Source: JAHJUB01 sp041653615 [NCBI: Candidatus Ratteibacteria bacterium]
GTDB taxonomy: Bacteria > Ratteibacteria > UBA8468 > MWAK01
Assembly (NCBI GenBank): GCA_041653615.1
Contig: JBAZEZ010000003.1
Coordinates: 62,001 to 126,000, forward strand
Length of the DNA stretch: 64,000 nucleotides
Direction: 5' to 3'
The position numbers and the translations under genes were made by a program. Within the stretch, counting starts at the first letter, position 1; each line of letters opens with the position of its first letter. A model generated the notes under the pieces. It was not told where the DNA came from and made no database searches. It was given only the letters and a program-made list of their open reading frames with translations. Below, one piece after another: positions 1 to 7,908 of this stretch.

Positions 1-1012
1 TGTTGGCCAGGTATCCGTTTGCCAGCGCAATGCTGTCAATGGTTAATCCGGTCGGATTGAGCCCTGTTGATTTAAGTAAAGAAATTCTTTCGTCGCTTAA
101 AATTTGCGGGGCGGCGACAAAAAGAATTCCCCTCTTTTCATTTTTTTGGTCGATAAGAGAGAAATCGGAATCCATCAGGGAAAGGTCTTCTCCGAGAATC
201 TGCGATGCTTCAATCTTAATCGCCCCGGTCAATTCTTTGCCGGTCAGGGCAGGGAGGGAGAGGTATTGCACGTTTATTTCCGAGTTGGAAATAGAAGAGA
301 AAACCGGTTTTCTCTCCAGGTGGTGCTTGGATACCCAACCGGAAAGCAGGGTGGCTGTTTCGTTGTTTTCAACCGGCCGCCGGGCAAATTCAATCGCTTT
401 CAGTTTTCCATCGCCATTGATAACCGCGAGTTTTACGTATCGGCTGCCGATATCTACGGCTACCGTAGTCTGTCCGCCGAATTTTTTCTGGGACGGGGTG
501 GTCATTTTCAAGGATTTATTTTGCTTTATCTCCTCTTTTTTTACTATTGCCTGCTGCCGCAGTTCTTCCCGTTCCCGAAGCAGGGTTTCTTTTTTAGCCA
601 GGGCTGCCTGACGCGCCGCCTCTTTCTGTTTTTGTAATTCTTCTTTTGTTTTGATTGCAGCTGCTTTGCGTTCTTCGGTTTCTTTTAACCTGCCCGCCGC
701 AATTTCTTCCTTGTTCCGCCTTTCTTCGGTGGATTGTTTTTGCTTAAATTCCAGTTCCCGCTGTTTTGCCGCTTCTTTTTCCCGGAATTGCGCTTCGGTT
801 TTTACTATTGCCTGCTGCCGCAGTTCTTCCCGTTCTCGAAGCAGGGTTTCTTTTTTAGCCAGGGCTGCCTGACGCGCCGCCTCTTTCTGTTTCCGCAGTT
901 CTTCCTTTGCTCTAACTCTAACATCCATTGCTTCCGCCGCGGCTTTATTTTTTTTGAGCCGGAGTATCTCCAGAAATTTTATTTTGTTTTCTTTTTGGTC
1001 AGAGTTCATCAT
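1..1012 (-). CDS. PilM-like actin-fold protein with N-terminal coiled coil (C-terminus outside window)
   Basis: Read on the minus strand from ATG at 1012, overlapping the stop of the upstream gene as ATGA. Residues 1 to about 165 are a Lys/Glu/Arg/Gln-rich coiled coil. After that comes an actin-like ATPase start (TTVAVDIGSRYVKLAVING, the phosphate-1 loop of PilM/FtsA-like proteins), continuing to the window edge with PilM-like sequence. PilM is the cytoplasmic protein that links the inner-membrane PilN/PilO complex to the pilus motor. The long charged N-terminus is not usual for PilM and contains an 87-codon-period internal duplication. It is the last visible gene of the pilus operon. A second PilM domain is encoded near 33 kb, so the genome has at least two. 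The family call rests on the nucleotide-binding motif and the context. Confidence 0.75.
   Translation of the reverse strand, partial: MMNSDQKENKIKFLEILRLKKNKAAAEAMDVRVRAKEELRKQKEAARQAALAKKETLLREREELRQQAIVKTEAQFREKEAAKQRELEFKQKQSTEERRNKEEIAAGRLKETEERKAAAIKTKEELQKQKEAARQAALAKKETLLREREELRQQAIVKKEEIKQNKSLKMTTPSQKKFGGQTTVAVDIGSRYVKLAVINGDGKLKAIEFARRPVENNETATLLSGWVSKHHLERKPVFSSISNSEINVQYLSLPALTGKELTGAIKIEASQILGEDLSLMDSDFSLIDQKNEKRGILFVAAPQILSDERISLLKSTGLNPTGLTIDSIALANGYLAN
541..892 (-). repeat. 91-bp in-frame direct repeat inside the coiled-coil region
   Basis: Positions 541-631 and 802-892 are identical except for one base. The offset is 261 bp, exactly 87 codons, so the same coiled-coil segment (KQKEAARQAALAKKETLLRE and following) is encoded twice. 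The near-identity at DNA level points to a recent duplication. Confidence 0.85.
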
Positions 1013-2352
1013 CTTTTCCAGCTCGGTTTGGTCCAACTGAAAAAAGTAATTCCACCACCACCGCCCGAATCACCGGGAGGCGGTACTTCCCCCAAGGAAA
1101 CGTCATCGTATAACCTTACGTTTCCCGTGAGGTTCACCTGGTTGGCGATGACTCCGCCCCGCAATTCCGAACTGCCGCTAATGGTAACTGTGGAACCGGG
1201 CGCGTAAATGGCGGCGTTAATTCGGCAGTTGCCGGTTAGGCTCACCGCCGGGCTGCCGGTAACGTATATCGCGATGTTGGCCGGACTGTCGTTATAATTC
1301 AACTGGGCACTGTTGGAAAAGGTAACCGCTCCGCCGCCGCCCATATATATCGCAAGGTTTGCTCCCGAACCCAAAATAATGCCGTTGCTGTTGTTTGTTA
1401 TGGATAACGCGTTCTCTATGTATAAACGGACGGTCCCGGATATGGTGAGTTCGGCGTCCGAAGCGATTGAAAGGGATTTGAGGTGATAATCACCCGCCGT
1501 TATGCCGGCGTCCCTGGGCCAGGAACTCATCGTGTAGTTACCGCCGCTTACCTTAAAGTTTCCGGTCAGTCCCGGGGTGGTTTGGGTAATACGGGGTAAG
1601 CTGGTCAGGCTGGTGGGGATGGTTACCGGGTCGGGTGTGCGCAGGGCTGCGTTTGTATCCTGGTCCCCGGTTATGGCGTTTGGACTCCACGAAGGGTAAG
1701 TTATGCTGCCGGTGGACGGAACGGCCGCGTCGCCGTGTATTATGCCGGTTGAGTTTATGTAAATACTTGAATTGCTGCCGGTGGAAGCATCGGCGGCAGC
1801 TCCGGTTCGGGAATCATATCCGTAAATCTGGGAACTTCCGTAAATGGAAATCTGTGAGGCGCCGAACAGGCCCTGGCTGAAATAACCTCCACCGCTGCCT
1901 TTGGTAAGGTTCACAACAATGGTTTCATCCTTAACTCCGTTTACCTTACCGGTTGAAGTATTCGTAATCGTATTTCCGTTTATTGTTTGAGTTAGTTCGA
2001 AAGAACCCGCTCCCAGGTTTACGGTCATGGGGTTGGGGTTAGGCATCCAGGAACTGCTTTGTTTTAATTGGTAACGCGCATAGTCAATACCGGCTTCCGC
2101 CAGGTAGAATGCCTGTTCCCGGTGTAACCGTTTGTTGGCCTCAATCCGGTCCATGGAACCGATTACCATAATTCCGGCTCCGACAATCATCGCGATAATC
2201 ATATAAATAATGACCATCGGCAGCAGGTAACCGTTCTTACTCCTGATTTTTGTTATTCCCGCATGTGGTAAGCGGGAATCCAAATGCATTAGGTGTAAAT
2301 TCCCGTCTAAAATATAAGGGAGTGACGGAATTTTATTATTCGTATTCATCAC
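1009..2352 (-). CDS. PilX-type pilus assembly protein with beta-rich C-terminal domain
   Basis: A single hydrophobic segment (GYLLPMVIIYMIIAMIVGAG, residues about 41-60) is followed by REQAFYLAEAGIDYARYQL, the signature of PilX N-terminal/minor pseudopilin-like proteins. The remainder is rich in Ser, Gly, Thr and Asn with repeated beta-strand patterns (for example NNSNGIILGSGANLAIYMGG), as in large surface-exposed minor pilin or adhesin tips. The start at 2352 is supported by an ATGA overlap with the preceding gene. Residues about 24-34 (HLDSRLPHAGI) are encoded by a palindromic intergenic-type repeat also found elsewhere in the window, so the N-terminal extension is probably an in-frame insertion. 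It is co-operonic with two other prepilin-like genes and the pilin. Substrate or adhesive role is unknown. Confidence 0.7.
   Translation of the reverse strand: MMNTNNKIPSLPYILDGNLHLMHLDSRLPHAGITKIRSKNGYLLPMVIIYMIIAMIVGAGIMVIGSMDRIEANKRLHREQAFYLAEAGIDYARYQLKQSSSWMPNPNPMTVNLGAGSFELTQTINGNTITNTSTGKVNGVKDETIVVNLTKGSGGGYFSQGLFGASQISIYGSSQIYGYDSRTGAAADASTGSNSSIYINSTGIIHGDAAVPSTGSITYPSWSPNAITGDQDTNAALRTPDPVTIPTSLTSLPRITQTTPGLTGNFKVSGGNYTMSSWPRDAGITAGDYHLKSLSIASDAELTISGTVRLYIENALSITNNSNGIILGSGANLAIYMGGGGAVTFSNSAQLNYNDSPANIAIYVTGSPAVSLTGNCRINAAIYAPGSTVTISGSSELRGGVIANQVNLTGNVRLYDDVSLGEVPPPGDSGGGGGITFFSWTKPSWKR
2251..2281. repeat. Palindromic REP-like repeat, copy 1 (inside a coding region)
   Basis: ATTCCCGC (2255-2262) and GCGGGAAT (2272-2279) form an 8-bp stem with a 9-nt loop. 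Related copies lie at 8855-8887 and 44081-44110. Here the element is within the first codons of the PilX-like gene and is translated in frame. Confidence 0.75.
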
Positions 2353-2867
2353 GGTTTATTTCTCAGGTAAACCAGGAAATTATTAGACAATCTTCTTTCA
2401 GTCGGTGTTCCTTCACTTTTTACGACGGTCAGGTCAACCCGGACGCTGCGTTTGTCAGGAAGACTGTTTTTGAAAGTAATGGATTGCAAGGTGTTTATAA
2501 TCGGTGCCGGGTCCGGGGATTCGCCGAAGTTTTTGTAAATCAACCCATTGCCCGAAGCCTGCCGGTAGAATTCTTTAGACCAGTCATTTTTATAACCGGT
2601 CCGAATCCGATTTCCGCTGTTAGGACCGGGATAGGAAATGGTATCGTAGTCTGCTTCATCCAGTACCCCTTTTATCTGGTAACTTGCCGTATCAAGGTCT
2701 CTTTGTAAATCCGCTATCTCCTTGCCGGTTTTAAAATCTTTAAATGAGGCAACAATCAGGGTTTCGATGCCGAAGAGCGCTATCGCACTTAGGCTAATGG
2801 CGATGATTACTTCAACCAGCGTAAATCCGCCTGCGCTAAAGCTTCGGCGGATGAATCCCTTTTTCAT
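2349..2867 (-). CDS. Prepilin-type N-terminal cleavage/methylation protein (PilW/GspJ-like)
   Basis: The N-terminus has the class III prepilin signal: a short basic leader, then GGFTLVEVIIAISLSAIALFG. The prepilin peptidase would cut after the Gly before Phe, with Glu at +5 and a hydrophobic helix behind it. The 172-aa length fits minor pilins of the PilW/PilV/GspJ group. The C-terminal part has no motif I recognise. It overlaps the next gene by 4 bp (ATGA) at both ends, so the three minor-pilin genes are translationally coupled. By family knowledge such proteins prime or tip the pilus. Confidence 0.8.
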   Translation of the reverse strand: MKKGFIRRSFSAGGFTLVEVIIAISLSAIALFGIETLIVASFKDFKTGKEIADLQRDLDTASYQIKGVLDEADYDTISYPGPNSGNRIRTGYKNDWSKEFYRQASGNGLIYKNFGESPDPAPIINTLQSITFKNSLPDKRSVRVDLTVVKSEGTPTERRLSNNFLVYLRNKP

Positions 2868-3244
2868 AATTTTTCCGAGATGTACGTTGTTAGGGAAACG
2901 GGTGGAGTTGCTTCACCCCAGTTCACGGAAACCGTATATGCTCGTATAAAATTTCCGGTCGGATCTTCGGTAATGGTGTTCGAGGTTGTTGTTCGCGTAA
3001 AAGTTTTTCCTTTATATTGCCAAGTAGGGTCGAATGTGATGGTGGGGGGGTAATCCATGCTCTTTAACTGCTCTATTTTATAAATGGCGGTCCAGTTCGC
3101 CAGACGCTGGCAGTCGGCATAAGAAAGATTATTGCGATTGAGGGAAAAAAAGGCTACTCCGCCAAGCAGGGATATGACCAGTATGATTGTGGCGATAATT
3201 ACTTCAACTATCGTAAATCCTTTTTTACACGATTTTACTGTCAT
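2864..3244 (-). CDS. Prepilin-type protein, PilV/GspI-like
   Basis: This 126-aa protein begins MTVKSCKKGFTIVEVIIATI, a class III signal peptide with cleavage predicted between Gly and Phe and the usual Glu5. After the hydrophobic helix comes a short Asp/Asn/Tyr-containing head (ADCQRLANWTAIYKIEQLKS), which resembles PilV/GspI. It is the first gene of the minor-pilin triplet after the major pilin, from which it is separated by about 170 bp of repeat and hairpin sequence. Its level may therefore be lower than that of the pilin. Confidence 0.8.
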   Translation of the reverse strand: MTVKSCKKGFTIVEVIIATIILVISLLGGVAFFSLNRNNLSYADCQRLANWTAIYKIEQLKSMDYPPTITFDPTWQYKGKTFTRTTTSNTITEDPTGNFIRAYTVSVNWGEATPPVSLTTYISEKL

Positions 3245-3257
3245 AAAAATAGTTTTT

Positions 3258-3313
3258 GTAGTTGCCAGCCTTGGTTGGCTCTGTTAACTGCGCCGAGCAA
3301 TCTCGGCAACTAC
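3258..3313. repeat. GTAGTTGCC-family inverted-repeat element
   Basis: The element is bounded by GTAGTTGCC and GGCAACTAC as terminal inverted repeats, with the interior CTTGGTTGGC...CCGAGCAATCTC. Near-identical copies occur at 25666-25720 and 28778-28832, and related ones at 19430-19551 and 27513-27536. Confidence 0.85.
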
Positions 3314-3365
3314 AGATAATACATAATGACAAGCGAGACGCCTGTCCTACTGCAAGAATTGTGCC

Positions 3366-3403
3366 GCACCAGAAGAGAGGCAGTGATGCCTCTCTTCTGG
3401 TGC
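3366..3403 (-). terminator. 17-bp perfect hairpin downstream of the pilin gene
   Basis: GCACCAGAAGAGAGGCA (3366-3382) pairs perfectly with 3387-3403 around a 4-nt loop. It starts 11 nt past the pilin stop codon on the minus strand. No U-run follows, so it is more likely an mRNA-stabilising or attenuating structure than a classical intrinsic terminator. It could let the pilin message exceed the downstream minor-pilin message. Confidence 0.55.
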
Positions 3404-3413
3404 TATGATTCAC

Positions 3414-3851
3414 TTAAGGTTCGCTTACTGTTCCTTCCTGGTTTATTGTCGCAACAACAGTGCTTGTCGGCCAATGCTTTAGCACCGTTGCTTTATCCGG
3501 CGCGCCGTTGGTTGAGAGGCTCGTGCAGGTGCCGGTGAATGTTGTTGTTCCGTTGCCGGTAACGGTATAGGAGTTAAGGTCAAAGTAGTGAGCGTCCGTT
3601 ATGTCAACACCCAAGAGATTCGTAATCTGAGCGGAGGTAAGGTTATTCGAGTAGCCGCCGTATTCCGCTTTGTAGATTTTTTCCGCGGAACGGATTGCGC
3701 CCAAGGTTGCCACCGCTTCGGAGCGAATGGCTCTTTTGACGTTTGCCGTGTAGAGAGGCATTGCCGCGGCAGCCAGGATGGCCACGATGATTACTACGAC
3801 CATCAATTCCACCATCGTGAAACCGTTTTTGTTCTTAAGTAAATTTTTCAT
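3414..3851 (-). CDS. pilA: Type IV major pilin (PilA/GspG-like prepilin)
   Basis: This 145-aa protein starts MKNLLKNKNGFTMVELMVVV, a classic type IVa prepilin leader: basic leader, Gly-1/Phe+1 cleavage site, Glu+5, long hydrophobic helix. It is followed by the alpha1-C helix (ANVKRAIRSEAVATLGAIRS). The head has a Gly/Tyr-rich stretch (YKAEYGGYSNN) typical of short pilins and GspG-like proteins. I chose the ATG at 3851 because a near-perfect Shine-Dalgarno sequence (AAAGGAGGTG, 3870-3861) lies just upstream; an in-frame GTG at 3863 overlaps that site and is unlikely. The gene has its own candidate promoter and a strong hairpin after the stop, so it may be expressed apart from the rest of the operon. 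Confidence 0.88.
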   Translation of the reverse strand: MKNLLKNKNGFTMVELMVVVIIVAILAAAAMPLYTANVKRAIRSEAVATLGAIRSAEKIYKAEYGGYSNNLTSAQITNLLGVDITDAHYFDLNSYTVTGNGTTTFTGTCTSLSTNGAPDKATVLKHWPTSTVVATINQEGTVSEP

Positions 3852-3892
3852 AGATTTTCTCACCTCCTTTAAATTGATTGGTTTTGTTTGTT

Positions 3893-3923
3893 ATTATATC
3901 TTAAAATTTCACAACAATTGCAA
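3893..3923 (-). promoter_or_regulatory. Candidate sigma-70 promoter of the pilin gene
   Basis: On the minus strand TTGCAA (3923-3918) is followed after 19 bp by a perfect TATAAT (3898-3893), about 40 bp before the pilin start codon. The spacer is longer than the 17-bp optimum, so the -35 assignment is weaker than the -10. Confidence 0.5.
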
Positions 3924-3930
3924 GTATTCA

Positions 3931-5133
3931 TTACATTTTTACCGAACCGGACAACTTAAATATCGGCAGGTACAAAGCGATAACTACAAATCCGACTATT
4001 ATCCCCAGGCCTATGAGCATTGCCGGTTCCAGGGTGGTGGTTAGCATCTTGGTTCTGGCCAGGGCTTCATCCCGGTAGAATCGGTTGACCCGGCTGAACA
4101 TCTCGCTCAATTTACCGGTTTCTTCTCCCACGACAACCATCCGTGTCAATAAAGGGGGGAAGACAGGCTGTTTGCGCATTTCCGACGAGATAGTGCCGCC
4201 GCCTTCCACGCCGATTTTTATCTGATCGGAAGCATCCTCAATCAGGCTGTTTCCGGAGACCGCGCCGACTATTCCCAGGCATTTTATTACCGGCACGCCG
4301 CTGGAAATAAGCGCGGCGAAGGTTTGGGAAAAATAGGAAAGAGCGACTAGGCGGAAGGTTTCCCCAAGTACCGGCAGACGGAATTTAAGCCGGTCGAAAA
4401 ATCTCCGGCCGTTCCGGGTATTGTGGTAACGGTGGCAGGTAACCACAACAGCGAAAAGAATTAAAATAATCCAGATAAAGTTTTTTATGATAATATTACT
4501 GGTATCCATGACGAATCTGGTTAGCGGAGGAAGCGCTACGCCAAAGCCGGAAAACAATTCCTTGAATTTGGGTATCAGGAATAGAACGATGAAAGAGAGG
4601 GCAAAAGCGAAGAAGGCCAAGATGAAGGCCGGATAAGTGGTGGCTGTTTTTACCTCGCGCTGGAGAGCAATTTTGTCTTCCAGATAGACGGAAATTTGTT
4701 CCAAAACCGCGGAAAGAGTCCCGCCTTCTTCGCCGGATTTAATCATGGCGGTGATGATGGCGGGGAAGAGCCGGGGGTGTTTAGCCAGGGCTTGGGAAAA
4801 GGAGCTTCCTTTTTCAATGTCGGTCCTCAATCCGTTTAAAATCGTGGAAAAGGTAACGTTTTTTATTTGGGACGCTAACTCTCTCAGCGAATCGGTAATG
4901 GATACGCCGGCGCCGACCATGGTCGCCAACTGTCGGAAAAAGAAAGAAATTTCGGACAATTTCACCTTTTTGGCTCGGGCCATCTGTATTTTTGGTCTGA
5001 TTTCCCGGGCGGAGATGACGACCATCCGTTGGTTCTTCATCGTAGCGACCAGGTTATGGAGCGAAGCGGACTCCATGACTCCCCTGATGCTCTTTCCGTT
5101 TGCATCCCGGGCAAAATAGGTAAATTTAGCCAT
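3931..5133 (-). CDS. pilC: Type IV pilus inner-membrane platform protein PilC
   Basis: The 400-aa length is typical for PilC/GspF. Two T2SSF repeats are visible: ISFFFRQLATMVGAGVSITD (around residue 64) and LSYFSQTFAALISSGVPVIK (around residue 265). Three hydrophobic segments lie at about 166-190, 215-235 and 372-392. PilC is the polytopic protein around which PilB and PilT act during pilus extension and retraction. The gene lies between the pilin gene and pilT, 25 bp from pilT, consistent with one pilus operon. Confidence 0.92.
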   Translation of the reverse strand: MAKFTYFARDANGKSIRGVMESASLHNLVATMKNQRMVVISAREIRPKIQMARAKKVKLSEISFFFRQLATMVGAGVSITDSLRELASQIKNVTFSTILNGLRTDIEKGSSFSQALAKHPRLFPAIITAMIKSGEEGGTLSAVLEQISVYLEDKIALQREVKTATTYPAFILAFFAFALSFIVLFLIPKFKELFSGFGVALPPLTRFVMDTSNIIIKNFIWIILILFAVVVTCHRYHNTRNGRRFFDRLKFRLPVLGETFRLVALSYFSQTFAALISSGVPVIKCLGIVGAVSGNSLIEDASDQIKIGVEGGGTISSEMRKQPVFPPLLTRMVVVGEETGKLSEMFSRVNRFYRDEALARTKMLTTTLEPAMLIGLGIIVGFVVIALYLPIFKLSGSVKM

Positions 5134-5158
5134 AAGATAATGGTGCCAACCAAGTCAA

Positions 5159-6226
5159 TTACGTTTTTCTGTTAATCAATTCTTCCAGTTCTTTCGGATT
5201 GGAACTGGCGTTGATGGCGGTTTCCAGACTTATTTCCTTCTTTCGGTAGAGCCGCAAAAGGGAGCGGTTCATCGTTTCCATTCCCAGGTTTAAACCCATC
5301 TGCAGGTGTGAAACGATTTCCTGTGGTTTGTTTTCCCGAATCAGATTCCTGATGGCCGGGGTTACGACCATGACTTCGGTTGCCAACACTCTTCCTTTTC
5401 CGTCCATTCTGGGGAGGAGTTGCTGGGAGATTACACCGTAGAGTGTAAGGGAGAGCTGGACTCTTGTCTGCTGCTGCTGGTTGGTCGGGAAGATATCAAT
5501 GATGCGGTTGATGGACTCCACCGCTTCCCCGCAGTGAAGGGTGGACAGGACCAAGTGGCCGGTTTCGGCCAGTTTTAAGGCGGAAGAGACTGTTTCCAGG
5601 TCGCGCATTTCACCGACCAGGACCACATCCGGGTCTTCGCGGAGCATATGTTTGAGGGCTTCGCTGAAAGAAAGGGTGTCCCCGCCCAACTCCCGTTGGT
5701 TGACGATGGATTTTTTGTGCTTGAAGAGATATTCAATCGGGTCCTCAACCGTAATGATATGGCACTTCCGGTTTTCGTTGATTTGGTTAATCATGGCGGC
5801 CAGGGTGGTCGATTTTCCGCTGCCGGTGGCCCCGGTTGCTAGGATGAATCCCCGGGAGAGGGAACAGAATTTTTGCATTACCGGTATCGGCAGGCCCAGT
5901 TCCTGGAAATTGGGGGTTTCGGTGAGAATAAGGCGGAAAGCGCCGCTGATAGAACCTCTCTGGTAATAGTAATTGACCCGGAACCGTCCCACCCCGGGAA
6001 TTCCATAAGAAAAGTCAAGTTCCTTGAAATTTTCAAACCGGGTTTTTTGCTCCTCGGTCAGGATGGAGTAGCACAGGTCTTTGCAGGATTCCGCGTTCAG
6101 GGCGGTAGTTTCCGTAAAAACCAACTCTCCGTCAACGCGCAGGCAGGGAGCGATGTTGGGAGAAAGGTGCAGGTCGGAAGCGTTTTTTTCGGCCGCCAAC
6201 GTCAGGAGTTCATTAATTTTCATCAT
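5159..6226 (-). CDS. pilT: Type IV pilus retraction ATPase PilT
   Basis: This 355-aa protein has the PilT hallmarks: N-terminal NASDLHLSPNIAPCLRVDGE, Walker A GATGSGKSTT, the Asp box (IITVEDPIEYLF), Walker B (DPDVVLVGEMRDLETV), the His box (GHLVLSTLHC) and, near the C-terminus, AIRNLIREN, the motif specific to PilT retraction ATPases. It drives pilus depolymerisation and twitching. The start ATG overlaps the pilB stop as ATGA, showing tight coupling of the extension and retraction motors. Confidence 0.96.
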   Translation of the reverse strand: MMKINELLTLAAEKNASDLHLSPNIAPCLRVDGELVFTETTALNAESCKDLCYSILTEEQKTRFENFKELDFSYGIPGVGRFRVNYYYQRGSISGAFRLILTETPNFQELGLPIPVMQKFCSLSRGFILATGATGSGKSTTLAAMINQINENRKCHIITVEDPIEYLFKHKKSIVNQRELGGDTLSFSEALKHMLREDPDVVLVGEMRDLETVSSALKLAETGHLVLSTLHCGEAVESINRIIDIFPTNQQQQTRVQLSLTLYGVISQQLLPRMDGKGRVLATEVMVVTPAIRNLIRENKPQEIVSHLQMGLNLGMETMNRSLLRLYRKKEISLETAINASSNPKELEELINRKT

Positions 6227-7872
6227 GGGTTTTCAACAATTCCCAAAACTTCTTCCAGGGAGGTGATGCCTTCAGCTGTTTTGCTTAGGGCGACGTCAAA
6301 GAGACTCTTCATGCCTTCTTTTTTCGCTTCTTCCTGCCAGGTTCCGTAACTTGCTTTTTGAGTAAACAGTTCTCTCAACCGGGGAGTTATTTCCAATATT
6401 TCATAGATTCCGATTCTTCCCCAGTACCCGGTTTCGTTGCAAAAGTGGCATCCTTTGGCCTGGTAGATTTCGGTCCCGGCCGGCAGGAAGTTGGAAGAAG
6501 GCGCCGGTTCTTTACATTCCGGGCATAGTTTTCGGATGAGGCGCTGGGCGACTACCATGTGCAGGGAAGGTGCCAGGAGATATGGCGCCACACCCATATC
6601 GATTAACCGGGTAATGGTGGAGACGCTGTCGTTGGTGTGAATGGTGGAAAAGACCGGGTGACCGGTGAGCGCGGCCCGGATCGCTATTTCGGCGGTTTCA
6701 AAGTCCCGTATTTCGCCGACCATAATGATATTGGGGTCCTGGCGGAGGACGTGGCGTAGGTAGTTGGCGAAAGTCAGGCCGATTTCCGGCCTGACCTGGG
6801 CTTGGTTGATTCCTTCTATCCGGTATTCCACCGGGTCTTCCAGCGTTACGATATTCGTTTTGGGGCTGTTAAGGTGGGAAAGGGCAGCGTAAAGGGTGGT
6901 TGTTTTTCCGGAGCCGGTAGGCCCGGTAATCAGGATAATGCCGTAAGGTTTTTTGAGGGCGCTCTGGAATTTTTCCCTTTGTTCCGTTTCCATCCCTAAC
7001 TCCTGAAGGTTAGGGGCCAGGCTGGAGCGGTCCAGGACGCGGATGATAACCTTTTCGCCGAAGACCGTGGGAAAGGTTGAGATGCGCAGGTCAAGAATTT
7101 TTTGTCCGATTTTAACTTCGCACCGGCCGTCCTGGGGGCGTCTCCTTTCGGCAATGTCCAGGCCGGAGAGAATTTTTATTCGGCTGACGATCCCCGGGAA
7201 CATTTTAACTGTGGGCGCGGCCGCGGAATTAAGTATTCCGTCTATTCGAAACCGCAGCGAACAAGTTTTTTCCATCGGTTCCAAGTGGATGTCGGAGGCT
7301 CTTTTTTCAATAGCCTGCACCAGGAGAAGGTTGACGAATTTTATTACCGGCGGGTCATCGGCCTGGAAGGTAATTTCCGATTTATCCGCTTCCTGTTCCA
7401 GGTTTACCTTGGTCAGTTCCAGCGCGGTGTCTTCAGTTTCGGCAAATCCGTAATAACGTTTTTCTATTGTTGAAAGAATTTCCTCGGCTTTTGCCCGGAC
7501 CGCTTTTATTTCGTAGCCGAGAATGCTTCGGAGCGTATCGATAGCGATGATGTCAAACGGGTCGGCCATGGCCACCGTTAATGTTTTTTCTTTCTGGTCG
7601 ATGGCTATAGCCAGGAATCGCCTGGCCAGTCTCTCCGGGATTTTTTTAAGTAACTCCGAGGAAATGTGCAATTGGGGCAGGGAAACGATTTCGATTCCTT
7701 TTTGCAGGGCGAGTATTTCGGTCAGTTTTTCCCTGGTCAAAAGTCCTTTTGAAAACAGGATGGTGCCCAGGAGTTTTCCGTTCTGTTTTTGTTCCGTAAG
7801 GGCCAGGTCCAAATTTTCCTGCGTAACCAATTTGTGCCTGACCAGCGTTTCTCCCAACTTTTCTTTAATCAT
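6223..7872 (-). CDS. pilB: Type IV pilus extension ATPase PilB
   Basis: A 549-aa GspE/PulE-family ATPase. The N-terminal ~150 residues form an MshEN-type domain (LGETLVRHKLVTQENLDLAL and the LPERLARRFLAIAI region), which in relatives can bind c-di-GMP. The ATPase core shows Walker A GPTGSGKTTT, the Asp box VTLEDPVEYR, Walker B DPNIIMVGEIRDFETA and the His box GHPVFSTIHT. A tetracysteine zinc site (CPEC...CHFC) is near residues 470-500. Powers pilin polymerisation from the cytoplasmic face. The presence of an HD-GYP gene directly upstream fits c-di-GMP control. Confidence 0.94.
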   Translation of the reverse strand: MIKEKLGETLVRHKLVTQENLDLALTEQKQNGKLLGTILFSKGLLTREKLTEILALQKGIEIVSLPQLHISSELLKKIPERLARRFLAIAIDQKEKTLTVAMADPFDIIAIDTLRSILGYEIKAVRAKAEEILSTIEKRYYGFAETEDTALELTKVNLEQEADKSEITFQADDPPVIKFVNLLLVQAIEKRASDIHLEPMEKTCSLRFRIDGILNSAAAPTVKMFPGIVSRIKILSGLDIAERRRPQDGRCEVKIGQKILDLRISTFPTVFGEKVIIRVLDRSSLAPNLQELGMETEQREKFQSALKKPYGIILITGPTGSGKTTTLYAALSHLNSPKTNIVTLEDPVEYRIEGINQAQVRPEIGLTFANYLRHVLRQDPNIIMVGEIRDFETAEIAIRAALTGHPVFSTIHTNDSVSTITRLIDMGVAPYLLAPSLHMVVAQRLIRKLCPECKEPAPSSNFLPAGTEIYQAKGCHFCNETGYWGRIGIYEILEITPRLRELFTQKASYGTWQEEAKKEGMKSLFDVALSKTAEGITSLEEVLGIVENP

Positions 7873-7908
7873 TAGTCACTATTTTATACCATATTTCAAG
7901 CCTTCAGG

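Noticed and set aside
3-872. Several plus-strand reading frames opposite the first gene
   Set aside because: They are antisense to the coiled-coil/PilM coding sequence, show low-complexity Ser/Arg/Phe runs and have no ribosome sites.
3225-3413. Minus-strand frame between the pilin and minor-pilin genes
   Set aside because: Its sequence is the translation of the GTAGTTGCC repeat and the hairpin; no start signal or conserved residues.
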